Shown here piece after piece: positions 7,777 to 16,437 of a DNA stretch of 23,599 nt (positions are counted from its first letter, which is position 1; each line of letters opens with the position of its first letter). A program made the translations under genes and the position numbers. A model generated the notes under the pieces. The model was not told the DNA's origin and made no database searches. It saw only the letters and a list, made by a program, of their open reading frames with translations. Source of the stretch: BOG-1112 sp964635325 (GTDB lineage Bacteria; Bdellovibrionota_B; Oligoflexia; Oligoflexales; Bog-1112); contig CAZWOL010000046.1 of NCBI GenBank assembly GCA_964635325.1, positions 1 to 23,599 of the forward strand, written 5' to 3'.

Positions 7777-8799
7777 TTAGGGATTCACAGTCACAGAAGC
7801 TAAAGTTTCGATCTTTGCTTCCACTCTTTTGAGAAATTCAGGAGGCAGAGGAGCATACGTCAAAGGTTCGATGTATTTTTGTCCATCACGTATAGACCAC
7901 CGCAAAAAATTCTGAAACGCTTCGGATTTTCTCGTTTTGCGATCGTTCAAAACCAAAAGATAGGTCATACCACAAATCGGATAAGCCTCTTTGCCTTCAG
8001 GATCTACAATGTTTGCACGCAAATCATCAGGAATACTTACACCCGACACTGCGGACCGAAGCGTCTGCAGTGTCGGCAGCACAAACTCACCTGAACGATT
8101 GCGGAGTTTGGCATAAGGTATACGGTTGTTTTCTGCAAAAATCAATTCGACATAACCGATGCTGCCTGGGTTCTGCTTGATAAAACCAGCAACTCCTTCA
8201 TTACCCTTAGCTCCCAAACCTGCAGGCCAGTTGACAGCTGTTCCTGTCCCTACCCTCGTCTGCCATTCGGGACTGATCTTAGTTAGGTACGATGTAAAGA
8301 TAGCACTGGTTCCACTCCCATCGGAGCGATGAACCACAGATACCGGCAGATCCGATGGAACTTTCAAGGTAGGGTTGAGTTCCAAAATACGCTTGTCATT
8401 CCAGCTTTTGATTTTACCTAGAAAAAGATCTGCAAGTAGTTCGCCACTCAGTTGCAATGGTTGCACAAGACCTGGAACATTGTAACTCAAAACGACAGCA
8501 CCTAACGCAGTCGGAATATGTACGACAGCTGCAAAAGCTTTTGCGAGCTGCTTATCTGACATTGGGATATCGCTTGCTGCAAAATCAACATAACGATCTA
8601 AGAGCAATCGAATGCCTCCACCGCTACCGATGGATTGGTAGTTGATTTTCACATGTGGGGCTAGCTTGTTATATTCGGCAAACCACTTTGTATACAAAGG
8701 ATACGGAAAAGTAGCTCCAGCACCATTGATCATGGCATCCGCAAATGCTGTTTGGATAGTGTTCAGGAGAACAAACATCACAAATATAAATGTTTTCAT
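7777..8799 (-). CDS. pstS: Periplasmic phosphate-binding protein PstS
   Basis: PstS captures phosphate in the periplasm and delivers it to PstCA. The 340-residue product begins with a Sec signal peptide (about residues 1-20, ending in TAFA). Phosphate-binding loops follow: INGAGATFPYPLYTKW, SIGSGGGIR, AASDIPMS and HRSDGSGTSAIFTSYL. The ATG at 8797-8799 overlaps the stop of the upstream HAD gene in an ATGA, tying it to that gene. It heads the canonical order pstS-C-A-B-phoU. I found no convincing PHO box directly upstream, as expected if the promoter lies further up, before the HAD or peroxiredoxin gene. Confidence 0.96.
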   Translation of the reverse strand: MKTFIFVMFVLLNTIQTAFADAMINGAGATFPYPLYTKWFAEYNKLAPHVKINYQSIGSGGGIRLLLDRYVDFAASDIPMSDKQLAKAFAAVVHIPTALGAVVLSYNVPGLVQPLQLSGELLADLFLGKIKSWNDKRILELNPTLKVPSDLPVSVVHRSDGSGTSAIFTSYLTKISPEWQTRVGTGTAVNWPAGLGAKGNEGVAGFIKQNPGSIGYVELIFAENNRIPYAKLRNRSGEFVLPTLQTLRSAVSGVSIPDDLRANIVDPEGKEAYPICGMTYLLVLNDRKTRKSEAFQNFLRWSIRDGQKYIEPLTYAPLPPEFLKRVEAKIETLASVTVNP

Positions 8800-9674
8800 A
8801 GCGAATTCATCTCAGATGTGGGCACGCTCAGAAAATTATCCATAACGTAGGTTGGAACAAGGCCTGAAGAGTAATGAGCGGTCGCAAGTTTAGTGATTCC
8901 TGTACCGATCAAAACACTATCGATGCAGGCATCGCGTGCTCCTTGAATATCTGTGTGCAGTTGGTCTCCAACCATAATCATCCTTGAACCCACAGGCACA
9001 CGGGCTCGGGCTTCTTCAAAAAGAGGAGTAAAGGGTTTACCCAATGATAGTATCTGAAAATCAACCTCGGGAAAACGCAACTTAACCGCTTCGGTTAGAA
9101 GGAGCCCGAGGCTACCTGCAGTAATGCCGTATCGGTCATGATCTTGAGGATAAATCAAATCCGGATTCGGTAAAATAACGGGAAGCTGTTTGCCTTTTTC
9201 GAGACTACGGAAGACCAAGGTGATCGCATGGTCTATCCCAGATACAAAATCAAAACCAGACTGATGACCAAGTATGATCCCATCCACATCATCTGCATTA
9301 TCATCTGTAACGATAACACCACCACTGCGCACAAGATCTTTCGTCAATTCAGGACCAAGAACGACAAAGCGTTGCCCAGCATAGCCCTGAGCTTGCAGCC
9401 ATTTTGGCAGCAAGACACCCGATGTGAGGATTTTTTCAGAAGGAATCTTGAGACCACGACGCAGATAGTTTGCTTGGTTTTGCTCTGCATTATAGAGCGT
9501 ACTGTTGGAGACAATAAAATAAGGTTTTTCGCTCGCATTCAAATCGTCGATGAATTCCACAGCTCCAGGCAAGGCACCTTGTATATCCATCAGGACACCA
9601 AAGGCATCGAGCAGTACGACGTCGTAGTTTTCTAGGATGAAGTCCCGAGAAATCTTGCGAGGAGTGTGGTTCAT
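8796..9674 (-). CDS. NagD-like HAD-superfamily hydrolase (class IIA)
   Basis: A predicted cytoplasmic phosphatase-fold protein of 292 residues. The ATG at 9674 is chosen over the upstream TTG at 9680 because AAGGA stands at proper spacing. HAD motif I is LLDAFGVL: the nucleophile Asp23 is present but the usual acid/base Asp two residues on is Phe. Motif II is IVSNST, motif III includes Lys in LSLGKPFTPLF, and motif IV is GDQLHTDIQGA. A class IIA (C2) cap lies between motifs II and III. An aromatic at Asp+2 occurs in some HAD branches, such as dehalogenases and a few IIA groups, so the substrate and even the reaction are uncertain. It overlaps pstS by four bases, suggesting a link to phosphate metabolism. 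Confidence 0.85.
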   Translation of the reverse strand: MNHTPRKISRDFILENYDVVLLDAFGVLMDIQGALPGAVEFIDDLNASEKPYFIVSNSTLYNAEQNQANYLRRGLKIPSEKILTSGVLLPKWLQAQGYAGQRFVVLGPELTKDLVRSGGVIVTDDNADDVDGIILGHQSGFDFVSGIDHAITLVFRSLEKGKQLPVILPNPDLIYPQDHDRYGITAGSLGLLLTEAVKLRFPEVDFQILSLGKPFTPLFEEARARVPVGSRMIMVGDQLHTDIQGARDACIDSVLIGTGITKLATAHYSSGLVPTYVMDNFLSVPTSEMNSL

Positions 9675-9695
9675 CGTCAATCCTTTTTGGAAAGC

Positions 9696-10280
9696 TTAGC
9701 TTGAGAAGTAAGTTTTAAGGCCAGATTGGGTTGGTTTCATAGCCTTATCGCCTTTCTTCCAATTTGCTGGACAAACCTCTCCGTGTTCTTCCGCAAATTG
9801 CAGAGCCTCAACCATACGCAGAACTTCGTCAACGTTACGGCCTAGAGAATTGTCATTGACAGTTTGGTGGCGTACAAAACCTTCGCGATCGATCAGGAAG
9901 GTTCCGCGCAGTGCAATACCTTCGTTTGGAATCAAGACATCGTAGTCACGAGCGATCGTTTTGTTGATATCCGACACGACTGCGTATTTGACGCCCTGAA
10001 TACCACCGTCTTTTTTCGGAGTATTGAGCCAAGCAACGTGACTGAAGTGAGAATCGATCGAGCATGCGACAACTTCGCAATTGAGTTTGCGGAATTGCTC
10101 GCTTTTTTCTTGGAACGCATGGAGTTCGGTTGGGCAGACAAAGGTAAAATCGAGAGGGTAGAAAAAGAGGACGACATATTTGCCACGCAGGTCACTCAAT
10201 TTGAAATGAGCTTTGACATCACCATCGACAACAGCTTTGGCAGTAAAATCAGGTGCGTGTTTTCCAACTAAAACAGACAT
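9696..10280 (-). CDS. Typical 2-Cys peroxiredoxin (AhpC/Prx1 family)
   Basis: It reduces hydrogen peroxide and organic or nitrogen peroxides in the cytoplasm, using thioredoxin or AhpF-type reductants. The 194-residue product has the peroxidatic Cys49 in DFTFVCPTE and the resolving Cys170 in GEVCPANW. A C-terminal TYFSS resembles the YF motif of hyperoxidation-sensitive enzymes. The other sensitivity motif reads GGIQG rather than GGLG, so sensitivity is unclear. AGGAGA precedes the ATG at 10280. It lies 21 nt upstream of the HAD gene and may share a transcript with the pst operon. No ahpF lies nearby. Confidence 0.95.
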   Translation of the reverse strand: MSVLVGKHAPDFTAKAVVDGDVKAHFKLSDLRGKYVVLFFYPLDFTFVCPTELHAFQEKSEQFRKLNCEVVACSIDSHFSHVAWLNTPKKDGGIQGVKYAVVSDINKTIARDYDVLIPNEGIALRGTFLIDREGFVRHQTVNDNSLGRNVDEVLRMVEALQFAEEHGEVCPANWKKGDKAMKPTQSGLKTYFSS

Positions 10281-10539
10281 GGTCTTCTCCTAATTTGATA
10301 ACTGAGAATTTCGCGGGGGCCGCAGCGGGTTTTATATCATATATTTTGCGGAGAAGCACAGCCTAAGAGAGCGGCATGTGTATTCGTCTTCGCATCTGCC
10401 CTCAGCCGATTGGGAGGATTCTTTTGTAGCGGACCTAATATTCACGCCAACATAGGACATAATTCTCATCATCTTGCCAATGAGTCCGCCATTTTGCTTG
10501 CTTCCGAGAAATCTTTTACGAATGCTGCAGGGAGGAAGA
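10281..10539. other. Intergenic region upstream of the peroxiredoxin gene
   Basis: A 259-bp non-coding stretch that should hold the promoter of the peroxiredoxin gene and perhaps of the whole downstream pst chain. On the minus strand an AT-rich segment at about 10328-10347 (ATATATGATATAAAA) could include a -10 box. It is followed by a GC-rich patch at about 10313-10330 able to form only small hairpins. No clear OxyR, PerR or PHO site, terminator or small RNA gene is recognised. Confidence 0.35.
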
Positions 10540-11025
10540 TCAAGACTTCATCTTTAGGGACAGCGTCAGCTCAAACTCCGCAATCACCTCATTGCCGTAC
10601 TTCTTTGGACAGGTCGCCACGATACGGACAGTCTTGTGCTCACGTTGGCCACTAAGTAGAGCCTGCGCAACCAGGGCTTTGACTTCGCGTCCGTCGGAAC
10701 ACGTAAAGAGCGTATCCGCATCCGGACGCTTTTTAAAATCGGCACGCAGGTCTTTGAAGATCATCGACAGCTTGTCACCCTTCTTACGGATATGATGAAC
10801 CGCAAGTAAACCTGCAGCAAGGTCGGCACCTGTGACTTGGCAGCTGATGTAGAGCGAGTTGAAGTGGTTTTTTGTCCAATAGCCAAGCGGCACCAAGACC
10901 GCACAGCGATCATCATCCAAAACCTGCACACGTGGCCCCATGATATTGATGAGAGGAACCTTAAAGAAGGCCCAAGCACGCATGAAAACAGTGTTCTTCA
11001 ATGGCTCTAAAATCGCTGCAAGCAT
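10540..11025 (-). CDS. DUF4442 hotdog-fold, thioesterase-like protein
   Basis: A 161-residue protein whose layout matches the DUF4442 group of hotdog-fold proteins. An N-terminal helix region is followed by GPRVQVLDDDRCAVLVP, then GYWTKNHFNSLYISCQVTGADLAAGLLA, which holds the conserved Asn-His and the long central helix, and finally beta strands. Relatives are annotated as putative acyl-CoA thioesterases, but the substrate is not known. The ATG is two bases after the P5CDH stop codon, with AGGA upstream, so it is co-transcribed with that gene. Family call fairly sure, function open. Confidence 0.75.
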   Translation of the reverse strand: MLAAILEPLKNTVFMRAWAFFKVPLINIMGPRVQVLDDDRCAVLVPLGYWTKNHFNSLYISCQVTGADLAAGLLAVHHIRKKGDKLSMIFKDLRADFKKRPDADTLFTCSDGREVKALVAQALLSGQREHKTVRIVATCPKKYGNEVIAEFELTLSLKMKS

Positions 11026-11027
11026 CG

Positions 11028-12647
11028 TTAGGATTCCTTTAAAAAGTCGTAACGGTAGTCCGTCACCGGAACAAAGTTCTCCTTAATAGTGCGATGCGAA
11101 GCCCAGCGTGCCAAGTTCCAAATGCTTCCGGCTTTGTCGTTGGTGCCCGATTTGCGTGCGCCCCCAAAAGGCTGCTGTCCGACAACGGCTCCCGTAGGCT
11201 TGTCATTGATGTAGAAGTTCCCTGCACTGTTCACAAACGCACGACTAAGTCGATCCGTTGCCAGACGATCTTGTGAATAGATAGCACCCGTCAAACTGTA
11301 TGGGGTGCTTTCATCACACTCACGGATTGCATCCGCTTCTTTGCTTTCATCGTAGACATAAATGGTGAGAACCGGTCCAAAGATCTCTTCGACCATTGAC
11401 TTGTAGCGTGGGTTCATTGCTTGAATAATGGTTGGACGAATGAAATAACCAACACTGTCATCACACTCACCACCACACAGAATTTTAGCGTCGTTGGAAT
11501 TGCGTGCATCATCGATATAGCTTTTGATTTTTTTGAACGCACGCTCGTCGATCACAGCATTTACAAAATTGGTGAAATCCGACGGATCACCCATTTTCAA
11601 ACCCTGAACTTCGCTGATCAACTTATCTTTGACTTTCTTCCACAAACCACTCGGAATGTACGCACGTGAGGCTGCTGAACACTTCTGCCCCTGGTACTCA
11701 AAGGCACCTCGAACGAGACCCGCAACCAACTCATCTGGATCCGCAGACGAATGCGCAAACACAAAGTCTTTGCCACCTGTCTCCCCAACAAGACGTGGGT
11801 AACTTTTGTAAGCACTCAAATTCTGACCAACCCCCGACCACAGACGATCGAAGGTACCTGTCGACCCTGTAAAATGAATACCTGCAAGGTTTGGGTTGGA
11901 GAGAGCAAGACGTGAAATCATCTCCGCATCACCAGAGACGAGGTTGATCACACCAGGAGGTAGCCCCGCTTTCTCTAAAAGCTGATAAAGAGCATAGGAT
12001 GAAAGTAGAGCGGTCGCTGCGGGTTTCCATAAAACGGAACACCCCATAAGTGCAGGTGCTGCTGCTAGATTCATCGAAATCGATGCAAAGTTGAAAGGAC
12101 CGACCGCAAACACAAATCCTTCCAAAGCTCTGGCTTCACTACGATTCCAGATACCCCGTGACGATGCGAGCGGTTGGACCTCATGAATAGTTTGCGCAAA
12201 ATGCACGTTGAAGCGAAAGAAGTCGATCATCTCACACGCAGCATCGATCTCCGCTTGGTGACAGGACTTACTCTGTCCAAGCATCGTTGCAGCATTGATC
12301 TTAGGACGGTACTGATGAGCTAGTAGATCTGCAGCTTTGAGAAAAATACTTGCACGTTCAGCAAACGGCATCTGCGCCCAAGTTTTTTGCGCCTCACACG
12401 CTGAATGTATAGCCGCTTGCACATCAGCCTCATCCGCAACGTGGTAATCAGCGAGCACCTTGTTTTTGGATTGTGGGCTCCTGACTTGTTTCGGCGCTTT
12501 TTTATGTACGTTTTTGCCGTTAATAATAAGAGGAATCTCGGTTTTTTGCTCAGACATCTCGCTCAAAGCTTGCTTGAGGAGTTTCTTTTCCTGTGATCCA
12601 GGTGCATATGACAGAACAGCTTCGTTTATGGGATGTGGCACTTTCAT
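11028..12647 (-). CDS. 1-pyrroline-5-carboxylate dehydrogenase (ALDH4A1-type)
   Basis: It oxidises glutamate semialdehyde, in equilibrium with P5C from proline or arginine breakdown, to glutamate with NAD+. The 539-residue product is a standalone enzyme with the long N-terminal extension typical of the ALDH4A1 branch (APGSQEKK near residue 16), not a PutA fusion. The ALDH core is complete: GPFNFASI near residue 183, WKPA (207-210), FTGSTGTFDRLW, the general base Glu289 in LVGETGGKD, the nucleophile Cys323 in GQKCSAASR, and EIFGPVLT. AGGAG precedes the ATG at 12647. No proline dehydrogenase gene is in the window; it must be elsewhere. The DUF4442 gene follows in the same operon. Confidence 0.95.
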   Translation of the reverse strand: MKVPHPINEAVLSYAPGSQEKKLLKQALSEMSEQKTEIPLIINGKNVHKKAPKQVRSPQSKNKVLADYHVADEADVQAAIHSACEAQKTWAQMPFAERASIFLKAADLLAHQYRPKINAATMLGQSKSCHQAEIDAACEMIDFFRFNVHFAQTIHEVQPLASSRGIWNRSEARALEGFVFAVGPFNFASISMNLAAAPALMGCSVLWKPAATALLSSYALYQLLEKAGLPPGVINLVSGDAEMISRLALSNPNLAGIHFTGSTGTFDRLWSGVGQNLSAYKSYPRLVGETGGKDFVFAHSSADPDELVAGLVRGAFEYQGQKCSAASRAYIPSGLWKKVKDKLISEVQGLKMGDPSDFTNFVNAVIDERAFKKIKSYIDDARNSNDAKILCGGECDDSVGYFIRPTIIQAMNPRYKSMVEEIFGPVLTIYVYDESKEADAIRECDESTPYSLTGAIYSQDRLATDRLSRAFVNSAGNFYINDKPTGAVVGQQPFGGARKSGTNDKAGSIWNLARWASHRTIKENFVPVTDYRYDFLKES

Positions 12648-12804
12648 TGGGGTGCTCCTTAGCTAAGTAGATTTGGCACCAGCTTCTCTTATCGATTACG
12701 AAAAGTCGAGGCCAAAGACATGGCGCAAAAATCAACACAGCGAACCTAGTCGAAAGACCTCGAAGATTCACCCACCTGAACGGACACAAAGTGAAGAATT
12801 GATC

Positions 12805-13551
12805 CTAAGATTCCAACACCTTTTTCACCCATTCATCGTATTCAAACGAACTACTCACAGAGGCCTGCAAGCCCAGATAATACCCATAAAGAAGTTTATT
12901 CTTGAGAACTAATGGCAAACTCTTAACAAACTCGACGGCTGCAGCTCTATCCAGCATAGTCAAAGCTTTAACCTGATCCGTTTTTTCACCAACAAGAATC
13001 CTTTTTATTTTCAATGAAAGACTTGCTTGAATAGGAGCTTGAGCAAGAGACTTGAAAAGCTCTTTAACGAATTCGCAATCGGTACTATCGGGATGCGCCT
13101 TGGCATATTCAAACAAAAAATCATTAACTGCCATTCGCGTTTTTATTCTCTCGGGAATGGCTCCAGCGGCACCTTCAAAGACAACATCATCTAGCCCTTC
13201 AATAGTCTTTAACCGCTCACCTAAGAGGTCTAAATCCTCTAAAGTCATTGAGATTTGTGAAAAGAAATTTTGTTTATCAAAAAATATATTCTGCTGATCC
13301 TTCTCAAAAATACTCAAAGCCGTCACTGCATAATTATTTACTGGACCCGACTGAATTTCGGTTAGCCTTTCGCGAACAAAGCTTAGCGATTTTTCTTGAA
13401 GAACCCCTTTTTTTACTTCAACAGACACCTCAGGCACCCGTGTAATTATTAAGGGTTGATCTCCTTTTTTGTCACGGAAAAGTACCGATACAGTTAGGGC
13501 ACAAATCAGAACGGAAAGCGGAAGCCACATTTTCATAGATTTGAATTTCAT
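12805..13551 (-). CDS. Unidentified membrane-anchored helical protein
   Basis: A 248-residue protein with one hydrophobic segment at about residues 8-25 after lysines, followed by RDKK. It is either a signal anchor or an uncleaved signal, placing the rest outside the cytoplasm. The remainder is predicted mostly helical and charged, with a single Cys (TDCEF) besides the one in the membrane segment. No known domain is recognised. It lies 57 nt after the small MACPF-like gene and is the last of five exported-protein genes in one orientation, so it probably serves the same system, for example as an anchor, chaperone or immunity-type partner. That role is inference from position. Confidence 0.7.
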   Translation of the reverse strand: MKFKSMKMWLPLSVLICALTVSVLFRDKKGDQPLIITRVPEVSVEVKKGVLQEKSLSFVRERLTEIQSGPVNNYAVTALSIFEKDQQNIFFDKQNFFSQISMTLEDLDLLGERLKTIEGLDDVVFEGAAGAIPERIKTRMAVNDFLFEYAKAHPDSTDCEFVKELFKSLAQAPIQASLSLKIKRILVGEKTDQVKALTMLDRAAAVEFVKSLPLVLKNKLLYGYYLGLQASVSSSFEYDEWVKKVLES

Positions 13552-13608
13552 ACTCTATCTCAAGACAAGTTATTTTTGAATAAGCAAGATTTTCGAAAAA
13601 AACTTCAA

Positions 13609-14490
13609 TCATTTATCAAAAATGTACGCACCCATATACTTAAGGTCAGCGTAATAAAGATAACCAAGATCCAAGACCCCTAAGTTGTTCCGAGCTTTGC
13701 TTATGAAACCTTCGGATCCACTATCATTCAAATGTTCCATAAGCGCCACAACACGTTCTCGACAATCATCAAAATTCTCAATGGAGCAGATACGTATTCT
13801 AGCAAGGTCTGAACTTGTATCTACCTGGATCCCACCAATCTGCCGACCGGATACTTCTATTTTTTCAACCTTCAGATATTCGGCTCGCCTACGTTGACTA
13901 ACACTGCTTTTTTTGACAAATAGAACTTTAACAATCTTTTTCGCTTCTTCATGACTCACAAAAGAATCATGTTTCACATAGAGACGTACAAAAACATCAA
14001 AACGGAAGCCTGATAAAATAGCATGGACCAATTTATCACCACAAGCTTCGCGAAAAATAGAATGCTCCCAAAAGCGACTTCTGCTCGCGTTAGAAATTTC
14101 ACTTAAAACCTTGCGGCCTTTCACTGTTGGTTCAAAATCAACAAGACTTTGCCATTTTGAAGAATAGACATAAGAAAAAGTAAATTGGTAGACATTTTCC
14201 TCCGTGATCTTTTTCATCTGAAAGGATACGTCTCCTCCAATATGCGCAAAGGAAAAACCAATACGTCCAGTAGTGCGCGCATGAGCCTGAGTCTCAACTT
14301 CAAACACTGTTCCATCTAGACTGGAAGCTAAGACCCCCATTTGCCCACCAAAATATTCCACAGGCCCCTTAAAGCATGGGGCCAAAAAGACACCACCGTC
14401 TCGCACCCCAGAACCAAGCTCAAAGGACTGAGAGAATAGAAAGGTTGGGCAAAGACAAAAAACGAGCAAGCAAATGCGCACACTAAACAT
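13609..14490 (-). CDS. Secreted protein, small MACPF-like homologue of the neighbouring LRR protein
   Basis: A 293-residue protein with a Sec signal peptide (about 1-20, ending CPTFLFS). It aligns with the N-terminal ~300 residues of the upstream 631-residue protein. Both have LG-x-G/S near the mature N-terminus, a strand region with IGGDVSF or NGGIDF, then CGDKL-x6-GF (150-162) against FGHKF-x6-GS. Both continue to QIGG (217-220) or QVGGD, then C-S-I-[ED]-[ND] and a second Cys eight residues after the first. The spacing of CGDKL-x6-G matches the MACPF signature [YW]-G-[TS]-H-[FY]-x6-G-G only loosely. It lacks the coiled-coil and LRR parts. Only 5 nt separate the two genes. A pore-forming partner is possible, but the family call is tentative. 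Confidence 0.6.
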   Translation of the reverse strand: MFSVRICLLVFCLCPTFLFSQSFELGSGVRDGGVFLAPCFKGPVEYFGGQMGVLASSLDGTVFEVETQAHARTTGRIGFSFAHIGGDVSFQMKKITEENVYQFTFSYVYSSKWQSLVDFEPTVKGRKVLSEISNASRSRFWEHSIFREACGDKLVHAILSGFRFDVFVRLYVKHDSFVSHEEAKKIVKVLFVKKSSVSQRRRAEYLKVEKIEVSGRQIGGIQVDTSSDLARIRICSIENFDDCRERVVALMEHLNDSGSEGFISKARNNLGVLDLGYLYYADLKYMGAYIFDK

Positions 14491-14495
14491 CGGAA

Positions 14496-16391
14496 TTATT
14501 CCCTCGGAATCGGCAAATCATCCGGGCAATCAATTGCAATACCATTATCAACAAGAATTTTATTAATTTCCTTTTCTTTGTATAGCTCATACCTTCGTCT
14601 TTCGAGCTCTCCTCTCTGCAAATCATCTTGTCTACGACGTTCACAAATATCCCAATGCGAGGTAAAGAAGTTCTTAAACCTCTTCAATTTCCCCATACGT
14701 TCGAAATACCCAACAAAACGCTCGAGACTCTTGCCCTTGAAATCAGCTCCTTTAACATTCAAAAACTCAAGTCTGTCGCCTTTCCCAAGATTTGCATTCT
14801 CAAAGTTTGGAACAATCACCATGGATGGATTGTCACCTAAATCGAGTTCTTCCATATCTTTCCATAGCGTTATGTTAGGAAATTGGAACAGAGCATTGTG
14901 GTGAACCGTAAGACTTATCAGCGCCAAACCAAATATTGCCTCTAAATCCGAAATCTGATTGTGACTTAAGTCAAGATAGTTCAAACTCTTCAGACTACTA
15001 AGCGGACTAAGATCAGAAATTTGCTTGTCAGCACACTTTTGCGACGAAAGATTGAGAGCAACACGTTTTTCGACATGCTTTGCTAATTTTGCACAATCCA
15101 TCTGGTCACCATTTGGAATTTCATCACGAACCCTATCGATGGTCTTTTTGATTATCTCATCCTGAGGAGCTATTTCGCAGTAGTTCTCAAAAGTCATAGT
15201 AAAAGCAACTTCTTCGGGATCATAACGGAAAACATGCTTCTCCAGTTTATCAACTTCTGAAAGACATTGGCCTGGACTTGCGTAACATACATCAATAAGT
15301 TCAACGAGAGAGCGAATCGAATTTTCGATATTCTGTTGCAACTTTTTAAGTCTCTCTTTATCGTCAGTATTTGGCTTAAGAAGTAAAAGCTTTTGAATGG
15401 CTTTCACATCAGCAGCGTAATCCCAATACTTCTTTACGAGGTTTTCTCGCTTTCTTTTAATTTCTGCAAGATGTTCACGCGAAGGTTCTTGAACGACTTC
15501 AATCAACCCAACGTTTTCGTAAGTGGAAAGCCCAAAACCTCGGACTGATGCACCTACTGGAGATTTTGGATCATAACTAGACTGCTGCTGTTTTCCGAAT
15601 TCTTTACCGTAGTTGATGACATCTTCAAGAGTTTTGGAGCAGTAAGACAGATCATCGATCGAACATTTTATAAGCGACAAATTCCCAAACAACTCTGCTA
15701 TTCTAGAAGGATCACCACCAACTTGACTTGCAACAATTTGAATACTGAAAGAGCCATTACGCTTATCAAATTTTACCCCACCACTTGCGCTTGCCTTAAG
15801 AAAATTGAGGAGGTCAACACCAAACTCACCTTCAAATTGAGTCTTGGATTTCTTGTTTGTAAACTGAATCGAAATAGAGACCATAAGACGAGAGCCAAGG
15901 TCAAGCCGACTTATGAATTTATGACCAAACAGACTTTTGATGAATTCAGAATTGCCCTTAGCAAGCACTTCCCTAGCTCTATCGGTATAATCAAAACGAT
16001 TCAAGCTAATGCTTCTACCTTCGCTATTAAAAATGAAGGTCACGGTATGTGACAGGTCGTTCTTGGCAAAGTTAGTCAAGAAATCGATACCACCATTAAC
16101 CTTGAAAATTTCTAGCGATAAAGATGCTGAAGATTTAAAATTCAACTCAGTCATGAGTTGCTCAAATGACATATCACTGATCATCTTCATATCTGAAGCT
16201 TGTTGACCAAGATAGACGTACTCGATACCATCCCCAGACGTCTTCACAACGGGGCCTAAGCCAATCTCTCTTTCTTCATCGAAAGATCGACCCAAGCCAA
16301 TCATACTAGCACTATTTAGGTTCTGGCTTTGGCCAGCGAAAGTCGAAAAAAGACTGCAAAAAATTACAAAAATAGAAAACTTTCGTTTCAT
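14496..16391 (-). CDS. Secreted MACPF-like protein with coiled-coil and leucine-rich repeats
   Basis: A 631-residue exported protein with a Sec signal at about residues 1-20 (ending TFAG). Residues 30-265 resemble a MACPF/CDC-type pore-forming domain: LGRSFDEEREIG near the start, FGHKF-x6-GS at 155-167 matching the spacing of the MACPF signature, and VASQVGGD at 220-227 after a variable segment, as seen after TMH2 in that family. Residues 305-385 are charged and helical, likely coiled coil, with Cys369 and Cys376. Residues 445-550 hold short leucine-rich repeats (SLNYLDLSHNQISDLEAI, MEELDLGDNPSM), a common protein-binding module. The C-terminus is highly charged. AAGGA stands upstream of the ATG. 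The export signal and LRRs are clear; the MACPF call is moderate. Confidence 0.65.
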   Translation of the reverse strand: MKRKFSIFVIFCSLFSTFAGQSQNLNSASMIGLGRSFDEEREIGLGPVVKTSGDGIEYVYLGQQASDMKMISDMSFEQLMTELNFKSSASLSLEIFKVNGGIDFLTNFAKNDLSHTVTFIFNSEGRSISLNRFDYTDRAREVLAKGNSEFIKSLFGHKFISRLDLGSRLMVSISIQFTNKKSKTQFEGEFGVDLLNFLKASASGGVKFDKRNGSFSIQIVASQVGGDPSRIAELFGNLSLIKCSIDDLSYCSKTLEDVINYGKEFGKQQQSSYDPKSPVGASVRGFGLSTYENVGLIEVVQEPSREHLAEIKRKRENLVKKYWDYAADVKAIQKLLLLKPNTDDKERLKKLQQNIENSIRSLVELIDVCYASPGQCLSEVDKLEKHVFRYDPEEVAFTMTFENYCEIAPQDEIIKKTIDRVRDEIPNGDQMDCAKLAKHVEKRVALNLSSQKCADKQISDLSPLSSLKSLNYLDLSHNQISDLEAIFGLALISLTVHHNALFQFPNITLWKDMEELDLGDNPSMVIVPNFENANLGKGDRLEFLNVKGADFKGKSLERFVGYFERMGKLKRFKNFFTSHWDICERRRQDDLQRGELERRRYELYKEKEINKILVDNGIAIDCPDDLPIPRE

Positions 16392-16437
16392 ATTTTTTCC
16401 TTGATTAAGGTTTTACTAAATTAAATAAGAAAAAAGG

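Noticed and set aside
8800..10539. PHO box upstream of the pst genes
   Set aside because: I looked for repeated CTGTCAT-type elements before pstS, the HAD gene and the peroxiredoxin gene and found no convincing tandem copy.
10410..10655. Plus-strand 81-codon frame partly in the gap before the peroxiredoxin gene
   Set aside because: It runs into the DUF4442 gene on the opposite strand, has no clear ribosome-binding site, and its peptide resembles nothing known.
12550..12789. Minus-strand 79-codon frame over the P5CDH start
   Set aside because: It overlaps the well-supported P5CDH N-terminus and ribosome-binding site, so it is a shadow.
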